Shown here in pieces: positions 14,790 to 21,828 of a stretch of 26,512 bases of DNA. Below the pieces are notes generated by a model that was not told where the DNA came from, ran no database searches, and saw only the letters and a list, made by a program, of their open reading frames with translations. Each line of letters begins with the position of its first letter. The stretch's first letter is position 1. This DNA is from JBKHXU01 sp046565865 (GTDB lineage Bacteria > Pseudomonadota > Gammaproteobacteria > Acidiferrobacterales > Sulfurifustaceae). Location: NCBI GenBank assembly GCA_046565865.1, contig JBKHXU010000190.1, positions 1 through 26,512 of the forward strand. Direction: 5' to 3'. The position numbers and the translations under genes are program-made.

Positions 14790-15767
14790 ATGGTCGAGTC
14801 CCCATTAGTGTCCGTGGTGATCCCCACCCGCAATCGTCGCGCGTTGCTGGCGCAGACGGTCGATAGCGTGCTGCGCCAGACTTACACCCGATGGGAATTG
14901 GTCGTCGTGGACGATAAGTCCGACGACGACACTTGGACGTGGCTGCAATCCATCGAGGATGATCGCGTGCGCAAGATCCGTCGCGACCAGCATTCGGAGC
15001 GATCGAAGACGCGCAATATCGGCTTCGCGGCCTCCAAGGGCGAGTATGTTTTGTTTCTCGACGACGACGATCTGCTGACGGAACAGGCGCTCGCCACGCA
15101 TGTAGCGGCGCTCACGCAGCGCCCCACGGCGGTTGCGTCAATCGGCAGCTACCTTATGTTCGACACCGACGGCAACGAGGAGACGATGCAGATCGTGCGC
15201 CGCCCGATGTCGCGTAACCTGTGGCAGGAGTTTCTATTCGGCTGGATGGCGACCGCCGGACACTCGCTATTTCGCCGCTCCCTACTAACGTCGCTCGGCG
15301 GCTGGAACGAGGCGTACAGCTTCGGCGAGGACCACGAGTTGTGGCTGCGCGCGGCGCGCATCGGGCCGATCGCGCTCTTGCCGGAGATTGTGCTGAGATT
15401 TCGCGTACACAGCGGGCAGGTTCGGCCGCAACAATCGCGCCAGCTGTTAACCGAGCTGCGCCAGCGTTCGATTGAGCAGCTTCCGGATAAACCGCGTGCG
15501 CGGGCGCGCGCCGTGCTTGTGGCGCGGGAACTGGAAGTGCGAGCCGCGGACTGTTTTGAGCGCGCGCGGGCCGGGCGGGCGCTTTACTACTACTTGCGTA
15601 TTGCCGCCTTGGCTCCGCGTCTTTTCGTATCGCCGCTGACGCGCACGAAGCTGCTGACGCCGGCGTTGAAGTGCCTTTGCGGCAGCATGGGTCTGCGTGC
15701 GATGCGCGGTGTGCTTGCGTGGCATCGCCGGCGCAATAACCTCGAACATGCGCCAAGTCGCTTTTAG
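14790..15767 (+). CDS. Family 2 glycosyltransferase (GT-A fold)
   Basis: A 325-residue inverting glycosyltransferase. The N-terminus has LVSVVIPTRNRRALLAQTVD and WELVVVDDKSDD (nucleotide binding). FLDDDDLL holds the DxD metal motif (Asp91-94), and SFGEDHELWLR (about 177-187) is the ED motif around the catalytic base. The C-terminal third is Arg-rich, with only weak hydrophobic stretches, so a soluble or peripheral cytoplasmic enzyme is likely. It lies 18 bases after the SHMT-like gene and 74 bases before NRPS2, on the same strand, so it is embedded in the peptide-synthesis operon rather than in the EPS block. It could glycosylate the peptide product or be a polysaccharide gene caught between NRPS genes. 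The start ATG has no strong ribosome-binding site, but the first family motif begins eight residues in, so the start cannot lie much further downstream. Confidence 0.88.
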   Translation: MVESPLVSVVIPTRNRRALLAQTVDSVLRQTYTRWELVVVDDKSDDDTWTWLQSIEDDRVRKIRRDQHSERSKTRNIGFAASKGEYVLFLDDDDLLTEQALATHVAALTQRPTAVASIGSYLMFDTDGNEETMQIVRRPMSRNLWQEFLFGWMATAGHSLFRRSLLTSLGGWNEAYSFGEDHELWLRAARIGPIALLPEIVLRFRVHSGQVRPQQSRQLLTELRQRSIEQLPDKPRARARAVLVARELEVRAADCFERARAGRALYYYLRIAALAPRLFVSPLTRTKLLTPALKCLCGSMGLRAMRGVLAWHRRRNNLEHAPSRF

Positions 15768-15841
15768 TGCGATGGTTTCGGGCATGACACCGACGCCGCT
15801 TGCCTGCCATAGCAGCGCCGCGTGATGTGTAAGAGAAACCT

Positions 15842-18829
15842 ATGACCGAGCACCGACCCGACGCCTGGTCCTTGTCGGGGAAAAAAGCCGAGTTACTCGC
15901 GCGCCTGCTCAAGCAGCGCGGCGTGGCCGTGGCCGACGCATCGCCGGCGCGAATCGCGCGCTGTCCGCGAACCGGTCCGCTGCCGCTGTCGTACGGGCAG
16001 CAACAGCTTTGGTTCCTGGAACAGCTCAATCCTGGCAGCGCCGCGTACGTCTTTACCAATGCCGTGCATTTGCACGGACCACTCGACGTTGCCGCGCTCG
16101 AACGCGCTCTCGGTGACATCGTCGAGCGCCACGAGATCCTGCGCACCCAGCATACGGCGACCGAGGGCCGGCCGGCGCAGGTGATCGTTCCGTACACACC
16201 GTTCGCGTTGCCCCGCGTCGACTTGCGCGCGCTCCCAGATGCTCAGCGACGCGCGCAAGCCGACGCGCTGGCGCGCCGCGAGGCGCAGACGCCGTTCGAT
16301 ATCTCGAGCCAGGCGCTCGTGCGCGCGCAGCTGCTGATTCTCGGCGACAGCCGGTGCACGCTGTTGTTGACCCTGCACCACATGATCTACGACGGCTGGT
16401 CGCTCGGGATTTTCTTTCACGAACTCGCGACGTTCTATTCGGCGCACGTACGGCATCAGCCAACCGGGTTGCCGGCGCTTCCGATTCAGTACGCGGACTA
16501 CGCGTACTGGCAGCGCGAGCGCCTGCGCGGCGAGGCGCTCGATGCGCCGCTCGCCTACTGGAAGAAGAAGCTAGGCGGGACGCTGCCGGTATTGAATCTG
16601 CCGACCGATCGCCCGCGGCCTTCGATGCAGCGTTTCAACGGGGCGATGGAGCCGCTGGCGTTGCCCGAACGCCTCACCGGCGCGCTCAACGCACTCGCGC
16701 AACGCGAAGGCTGCACGCTGTTCATGCTGCTGCTCGCGGCGTTCAAGTTGTTGCTGCACCGATATAGTGGTCAGGACGACATCATCGTCGGGTCGCCCGT
16801 CGCCGGTCGCCAGCGGCCGGAGACCGAGCCCCTCGTCGGGTTCTTCGTGAACACGCTCGCGCTGCGCACGGATCTCGCGGGCGATCCGTCGTTCCGCGAG
16901 CTGCTGGCGCGGGTACGAACCACGGCGCTGGAGGCGCTCGCGCATCAAGACGTGCCGTTCGAGGTGTTGGTGGAGACGCTGCGCCCGGAACGCGATCTCA
17001 GCTATAACCCGATCTATCAGGTGATGTTCGCGCTGCAAAATACGCCGGCGCCGCAGCGCGCGTTGGCGGATGTGGCGATGACGATCGAGGAGGTGGACAG
17101 CGGCACCTCGCTGTTCGATCTGACGTTGAGCCTGTGGGAGGCGCCCGACGGATTGAAGGGTTGGTTCGAATACAGCACCGATCTGTTCGAGCGCGACACG
17201 ATGGCGCGCATGGGTGGACACTACCGGACGCTGCTCGAAGCCATCGCCGCCGATCCGGATCGCCGGCTGTCGCAGCTGCCGCTGCTCACGCCGGGCGAGC
17301 GCCAGCGGTTGCTGGTGGAGTGGAACGATACGGCTGCGGCGCCGCCGTCCGCACACTGCATTCATCATTTAATCGAGGCAGTCGCGGCGCGCACGCCGAG
17401 CGCCGTCGCCGCCCATTGCCGCGGCCAGGACCTGACCTATTCCGAATTGAACCGCCGCGCCGACCGATTGGCACGCTTCCTGGTCGCGCAGGGCGTGGTC
17501 CCGGGAACGTTCGTCGGGCTTTGCGTCGAGCGGTCGCTCGACATGGTCGTGGGAATCCTCGGCATCATCAAGGCGGGCGGCGCATATGTTCCGCTCGACC
17601 CGAAGTATCCGCAGGACCGCCTCGGCTTCATGCTGGCGGACACACGCGCGCCGGTGCTGCTGACCCAGCGGCATCTGCTTACCGGGCTGCCACCGCACAA
17701 GGCGAAGGTGTTCTGTATTGATGACGACCGGGCAGAAACAGCGGCGGAGCTGGCCGGCGACCGGGCGACGCCTCCCGGCGCGGACGATCTGGTGTACGTC
17801 ATTTATACCTCTGGCTCTACCGGTACCCCCAAAGGTGTGCCGGTCACGCACCGCAATCTGGTCCATTCCACGCAGGCGCGCCTGCACTATTATCCCGAAC
17901 CTGTCACCGGCTTCGTCCTGTTGTCGTCGTTCGCGTTCGATAGTTCGGTCGCGGGCATATTCTGGACCTTGTGCCAGGGCGGGACGCTGTGGCTGCCGGA
18001 ACCCGGCACGGAGCAGGACATAGACGCCATCGTCGAACAGGTCCGGCAAGCGCGGGCGTCGCACATATTAAGTCTGCCTTCCTTATATAGCGTGTTGCTG
18101 CAGCATGCCGCGCCGGAGGCGCTTTCGAGCCTGACTACCGTCATCGTCGCCGGCGAGGCCTGCCCCGCACCGGTAGCGGTGTTGCACCGCCAGCGCCTGC
18201 CGCGGGCGACGTTGTACAACGAATACGGTCCGACCGAGGGGACGGTATGGAGCACGGTATACCGGTTCCCGGCCGAGTTCCGCGAGGCGCAGGCGCCGAT
18301 CGGACGGCCGATCCCGTACATGCAGGTATACATCCTCGACGCCCGGCGCGAGCCGGTCCCGATCGGCGTGGCCGGCGAGATTTACATCGGCGGTGCCGGT
18401 ATCGTGCACGGATATCTCAACCGGCCCGACCTGACGCAGGAGAAGTTCGTGCCCGATCCGTTCCGGCCGGGCCCCGGCGCGCGCCTGTACCGCACCGGCG
18501 ACCTGGCGCGCTATCGCGCCGACGGCAACATCGAATTCCTCGGCCGCGTCGACCATCAGGTCAAGATTCGTGGCTACCGCATCGAGCTCGGCGAGATCGA
18601 AGCGGCATTGCGTAAACACCCGGCGTTAACGGAGGCCGTGGTCGTCGCGCGCGACGTCGGCGACCGCCGCCAGACCGCAGAAACGATCGATGCGAGCCGC
18701 ACCCAGAGCATCCTCGATGCGATGGGATCGCTCGATGCGGAACAGGTCGAGCGGCTGTTGGGCGAAATCGAGGCGATGTCGGATGACGCTGCGCAACGCT
18801 TTTTGACAGAAGCGAGCTTTCAAAGATAG
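15842..18829 (+). CDS. NRPS2: C - A domain truncated after motif A8 (no A10, no PCP)
   Basis: A 995-residue synthetase subunit. Residues 1-40 form a helical linker (LSGKKAELLARLLKQRG). The C domain (about 45-470) is intact and LCL-like: LSYGQQQLWFLEQ, HHMIYDG (His179-180, Asp184), VGFFVNTLALR, HQDVPFE, RDLSYNP. The A domain (about 500-940) has A3 YTSGSTGTPKG, A4 FDSSVAG (Asp700), YGPTEGTVW, TGDLAR and A8 GRVDHQVKIRGYRIELGEIE. Homology stops at VVVARDVGD (940). Residues 941-995 are a helical tail (LDAEQVERLLGEIEAMSDD) resembling NRPS subunit C-termini. A10 and the carrier protein are missing here but found at the start of NRPS3. Code by hand: D-S-A-S-I-A-E-V-W plus the Lys from NRPS3; I299/A301/E322/V330 recall aromatic codes, but I make no firm call. 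This protein can bind substrate and ATP but should need NRPS3 for normal adenylation and for thiolation. Confidence 0.93.
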   Translation: MTEHRPDAWSLSGKKAELLARLLKQRGVAVADASPARIARCPRTGPLPLSYGQQQLWFLEQLNPGSAAYVFTNAVHLHGPLDVAALERALGDIVERHEILRTQHTATEGRPAQVIVPYTPFALPRVDLRALPDAQRRAQADALARREAQTPFDISSQALVRAQLLILGDSRCTLLLTLHHMIYDGWSLGIFFHELATFYSAHVRHQPTGLPALPIQYADYAYWQRERLRGEALDAPLAYWKKKLGGTLPVLNLPTDRPRPSMQRFNGAMEPLALPERLTGALNALAQREGCTLFMLLLAAFKLLLHRYSGQDDIIVGSPVAGRQRPETEPLVGFFVNTLALRTDLAGDPSFRELLARVRTTALEALAHQDVPFEVLVETLRPERDLSYNPIYQVMFALQNTPAPQRALADVAMTIEEVDSGTSLFDLTLSLWEAPDGLKGWFEYSTDLFERDTMARMGGHYRTLLEAIAADPDRRLSQLPLLTPGERQRLLVEWNDTAAAPPSAHCIHHLIEAVAARTPSAVAAHCRGQDLTYSELNRRADRLARFLVAQGVVPGTFVGLCVERSLDMVVGILGIIKAGGAYVPLDPKYPQDRLGFMLADTRAPVLLTQRHLLTGLPPHKAKVFCIDDDRAETAAELAGDRATPPGADDLVYVIYTSGSTGTPKGVPVTHRNLVHSTQARLHYYPEPVTGFVLLSSFAFDSSVAGIFWTLCQGGTLWLPEPGTEQDIDAIVEQVRQARASHILSLPSLYSVLLQHAAPEALSSLTTVIVAGEACPAPVAVLHRQRLPRATLYNEYGPTEGTVWSTVYRFPAEFREAQAPIGRPIPYMQVYILDARREPVPIGVAGEIYIGGAGIVHGYLNRPDLTQEKFVPDPFRPGPGARLYRTGDLARYRADGNIEFLGRVDHQVKIRGYRIELGEIEAALRKHPALTEAVVVARDVGDRRQTAETIDASRTQSILDAMGSLDAEQVERLLGEIEAMSDDAAQRFLTEASFQR

Positions 18830-18891
18830 CGGTATTGAACGACGGCGCAGACGAGTTTCACTGAGACGACAAGAGAGAAATAACGCAGTTC

Positions 18892-19683
18892 ATGACACGC
18901 AAGCTCAAACGCTCGAAGGACTTCGAGATCGTATTACAGGTAAAGAACGACGACTTCATCCGTCCGCCGCGGGAGGCGCAACGGAACTGGCTGCTCAATC
19001 GTGCGATCACCGAATTCGCCGATGATTTGATGGACCTGGACCCGCTCGCAAAGCGGTTCGTCCCGGGACGCGACGGCGCGGACGTGCGCGACCATTCCCA
19101 GGCGCGCTTGACCGAGCAGGAGATCATGGAGGACTGGCAGATTCCGGTCATGCAGGAGATGGCCCGTGTCGTGACCGAGTCGCATGGCGATGTGCTCGAG
19201 GTTGGATTTGGGCGCGGTGTGTCGTCGCGGTTTATTCAAGAGTGCGGCGTGAAGTCGCACACGATCATCGAGTGTAACGATCATATCTTCGAGGATTTGC
19301 AGAAATGGCGCGCCGGTTTCGGCGAGCGCGATATCCGGCCGGTACGTGGCATGTGGCAGGATACGGTGGGCAAGCTCGGGATGTTCGACGGTATCTTCTT
19401 TCACACCTATCCGTTGAACGAAGAAGAGCACCAGGAGTACGTGGTGAAGAGCAAGACGTTCGCCGAGCATTTTTTCCCGACCGCTGCGGCCCATCTGCGC
19501 CCGGGGGGCATCTTCACGTATCTTACGAACGAGATCGATTCGTTCAGTCGCGGACACCAGCGACTGGTGTTCAAGTACTTCCGCTCGTTTACGTTGAAGC
19601 TGGTGGGCGCATTGAAGGTCCCCGAACGCTGCATCGACACGCTGTGGGCCGATTCCATGGTGGTCATCAAGGCGGTGAAGTAG
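18892..19683 (+). CDS. Stand-alone SAM methyltransferase, guanidinoacetate methyltransferase-like
   Basis: A 263-residue class I SAM-dependent methyltransferase. Motif I is VLEVGFGRG (101-109), with IIECND (125-130), FDGIFFHTYPLNEEE (165-179) and LRPGGIFTY (202-210). This series is characteristic of guanidinoacetate N-methyltransferase (GAMT)/RMT2 relatives, and about 70 extra residues precede it. Two GAMT carboxylates that hold the guanidino group are replaced: the Glu of MERWETP is Gln83 here, and the Asp of YDTYPL is His171, so a different acceptor is likely. It lies 62 bases after NRPS2 and 20 bases before NRPS3, exactly between the two halves of the split adenylation domain. It is unrelated in motif detail to the methyltransferase embedded in NRPS1 (EIGCGTG), so it was not simply excised from such a module. 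It probably methylates the module-2 amino acid, before or after loading. Confidence 0.88.
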   Translation: MTRKLKRSKDFEIVLQVKNDDFIRPPREAQRNWLLNRAITEFADDLMDLDPLAKRFVPGRDGADVRDHSQARLTEQEIMEDWQIPVMQEMARVVTESHGDVLEVGFGRGVSSRFIQECGVKSHTIIECNDHIFEDLQKWRAGFGERDIRPVRGMWQDTVGKLGMFDGIFFHTYPLNEEEHQEYVVKSKTFAEHFFPTAAAHLRPGGIFTYLTNEIDSFSRGHQRLVFKYFRSFTLKLVGALKVPERCIDTLWADSMVVIKAVK

Positions 19684-19703
19684 CCGGTGCGTCGAGACGA
19701 ACG

Positions 19704-21677
19704 ATGAGCGACATGCAGAACCGAATCGAGGCGCTCGGCGCCGGCCAGCGTGAACTGCTGGCGCGGCGGCTCGCCCGTTTGTGCGCCGCCACCGGCGACG
19801 CCGGTGCGACCAAACGGCTCGTGGCGTACGTGGTCGCCGGCGGCGCGGCCCCCGCGGCGGGCGAACTGCGCGCGTTCCTGAAGCAGTCGCTCCCGGACTA
19901 CATGGTGCCGTCGCGGTTCGTCGTGCTCGATGGTTTGCCGCTGATGCCCAACGGCAAGGTCGACTACAAGTCGCTGCCGGATCCGGACACCAGCGCCGAG
20001 CCCGCGACCGGGACATTGGTCAAACCCAGCAACGACGTCGAACGCAAGCTGGCGGAGATCTGGGCCGAGGTCTTGGGGCTCGATGTCGTCGGGGTGCATG
20101 ACAATTTCTTCGAGGTCGGCGGGGATTCGATCCTCAGCATCCAGATCATTGCGCGTGCCAAGCGCGCCGGCATTCACTTGACGCCGCAGCAGGTGTTCCA
20201 GCATCTCACGATCGCCGAGCTGGCCCGGGTGGCGGGCAGCGCCGCCGCCCCGCGCACGGAGCAGGGCATGGTCACGGGCGAGGTTCCGCTGACGCCGATT
20301 CAACGGTGGTTCTTCGAGCGCGCGCTGCCGAACGCGCACTATTGGAATCAGACCTACATTCTGGAAGCGCCGAAAGACATCGATGTCGGTCGTCTGGGGC
20401 AGGCGTTGCAGCATCTCGTATCGCACCACGACGTGTTGCGATCGCGGTTCCAAAAACAGGGCCCATCCTGGCGCCAGGAAATCACGGCTGCGGTCGATGT
20501 CCCGCCGGTGCAGCGCCACGACGTCGCACATCTCGACTCCGAGGCACAGGCAGCGGCGATCGAGTCCTTCGCCGCTGCGTTGCAGTCGACGCTCGATATC
20601 AGCGCCGGAAGGTTGCTGGCCGCGGCGGTGTTCGCGTGTGGCGCGAGCGATCGCGTATGTATTGCCATCCACCATTTGGTGGTCGATGGCGTGTCATGGC
20701 GCATCTTGTTGGAAGACCTGCATACCGCGTACGCGCAGCTCGGCCGGCGCGAGACCGTGCAACTTCCGGCCAAAACCACGGCGTATAAAACCTGGGCCGA
20801 AGGTCTGGCGGCGTACGCGCGATCGGACGCCGCGCGCGAGGAGTTGGAATACTGGTCGCGCATGGTCGCCGACGACGGATTCCGCATCCCGCTCGATCGG
20901 AACGGCGACAACACCGAGGCGTCCGAGCGCAAACTCGTGACCGAGTTGACGGTCGAGGAAACGACCGCGCTGCTCAAAGAGGTTCCGGCCGCGTACAACA
21001 CCCGCATTGACGACGTGTTGTTGACGGCATTGGTGCTGACCCTTGGGCAATGGACCGGGCGCGATACGATTGCCCTCGACATGGAGGGCCACGGCCGCGA
21101 AGACGTAGTTGACGGCGCCGATCTGTCCCGAACCGTAGGATGGTTCACATCATTTTTCCCACAGAAGTTAAGCCTAGCGACCCAGGAGCCGGGCGACGCC
21201 ATCAAGTCGATCAAAGAACAGTTGCGCCGTATCCCCAAACGCGGCATTGGCTTCGGGATCTTGCGTTATTTGAGCGACGATGCGGCGATCCGTGACAAAC
21301 TTCACCAAATCCCGGCGCCGCCGGTGCTATACAACTATCTCGGGCAGTTCGATGCGTCGGGCGCGGGAGGCGCGTTCAGACCGACGTTGGACTCCGCCGG
21401 ACCTTGCCACGATCCGACCGGACCGCGTAGCCACCCGTTGGAGATCGATGCGATTGTCATCGAGGACCGGTTGCGCCTCGACTGGGTGTACAGCGAAAAC
21501 TTGCACGAGCGCAGCACGATCGAAGCCGTGGCCCGCGACTATATGCATCATCTGCGACGCCTGATCGCTCACTGCAAGTCGCCCGAGGCGGGCGGTTTTT
21601 CGCCATCCGATTTTCCCGAGGCCAAGTTGGGGCAGGACGAGCTGGACGAGCTGTTGAATCAGATCGGCGATCGCTAA
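19704..21677 (+). CDS. NRPS3: A-domain C-terminal piece (A10) - PCP - E
   Basis: A 657-residue synthetase subunit that starts mid-domain. Residues 1-30 form a helical lead (LGAGQRELLARRLARL). At 36-95 it picks up adenylation-domain sequence at TKRLVAYVV, then LPDYMVPSRFVVLDGLPL and A10 MPNGKVDYKSLP with the catalytic-type Lys85, the piece missing from NRPS2. The PCP (about 105-180) has VGGDS (Ser142), the GGDS form typical before epimerisation domains. The E domain (about 190-640) has HHLVVDG (His323-324, Asp328), EGHGRE, RTVGWFTSFFP, RRIPKRGIGFGILRYL and YNYLGQFD, all intact. Thus the module-2 residue is likely converted to the D-form. ATG at 19704 is chosen because upstream reading in this frame overlaps the methyltransferase gene and lacks homology. 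NRPS4 begins 151 bases downstream with a C domain of the type that follows E domains. Confidence 0.92.
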   Translation: MSDMQNRIEALGAGQRELLARRLARLCAATGDAGATKRLVAYVVAGGAAPAAGELRAFLKQSLPDYMVPSRFVVLDGLPLMPNGKVDYKSLPDPDTSAEPATGTLVKPSNDVERKLAEIWAEVLGLDVVGVHDNFFEVGGDSILSIQIIARAKRAGIHLTPQQVFQHLTIAELARVAGSAAAPRTEQGMVTGEVPLTPIQRWFFERALPNAHYWNQTYILEAPKDIDVGRLGQALQHLVSHHDVLRSRFQKQGPSWRQEITAAVDVPPVQRHDVAHLDSEAQAAAIESFAAALQSTLDISAGRLLAAAVFACGASDRVCIAIHHLVVDGVSWRILLEDLHTAYAQLGRRETVQLPAKTTAYKTWAEGLAAYARSDAAREELEYWSRMVADDGFRIPLDRNGDNTEASERKLVTELTVEETTALLKEVPAAYNTRIDDVLLTALVLTLGQWTGRDTIALDMEGHGREDVVDGADLSRTVGWFTSFFPQKLSLATQEPGDAIKSIKEQLRRIPKRGIGFGILRYLSDDAAIRDKLHQIPAPPVLYNYLGQFDASGAGGAFRPTLDSAGPCHDPTGPRSHPLEIDAIVIEDRLRLDWVYSENLHERSTIEAVARDYMHHLRRLIAHCKSPEAGGFSPSDFPEAKLGQDELDELLNQIGDR

Positions 21678-21743
21678 TGCGCCTACCGTCTTTGACGTTC
21701 CGAGTGCGGCAAAAAACCTCTTACATGGCGCCCATTGCCTACG

Positions 21744-21776
21744 GTCGGAGATTCCTCGCTGCGCTCGGAATGACGG
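21744..21776. repeat. REP-like dispersed repeat element
   Basis: The 151-base gap between NRPS3 and NRPS4 contains GGAGATTCCTCGCTGCGC (from 21747) continuing as TCGGAATGACGG. I recognise this imperfect palindrome (ATTCC...GGAAT arms) as a short dispersed repeat common in many bacterial genomes. It could form a transcript hairpin between the two synthetase genes. Copy number cannot be judged from one window. Confidence 0.55.
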
Positions 21777-21814
21777 ACGGGTATATCGTCGGTTCGTTTT
21801 GTAGCGGATTGTTT

Positions 21815-21820
21815 GAGGAG
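21815..21820 (+). promoter_or_regulatory. Ribosome-binding site fixing the GTG start of NRPS4
   Basis: GAGGAG lies eight bases before GTG at 21829. This is the strongest Shine-Dalgarno match among the NRPS genes, and it supports GTG rather than the in-frame ATG 14 codons later, which would cut into the first C-domain motif (YPLSPMQEGML). Confidence 0.8.
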
Positions 21821-21828
21821 TGCGGCGG

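Noticed and set aside
19305..19703. Upstream in-frame extension of NRPS3 into the methyltransferase gene
   Set aside because: Not homologous to anything in NRPSs and fully overlaps conserved methyltransferase motifs in its own frame.
18800..19710. Simple frameshift as explanation for the split A domain
   Set aside because: About 870 bases and a complete, conserved methyltransferase gene with its own start and stop separate the halves; a sequencing indel cannot produce that.
18934..20016. Long minus-strand open frame (360 codons) opposite the methyltransferase and NRPS3
   Set aside because: Arg/Ala-rich shadow of GC-rich coding DNA with no domain; both + strand genes have clear family motifs throughout.
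19407..20675. 422-codon minus-strand open frame opposite NRPS3
   Set aside because: Mirror of high-GC codon usage; the + strand reads A10, PCP and E motifs without interruption.
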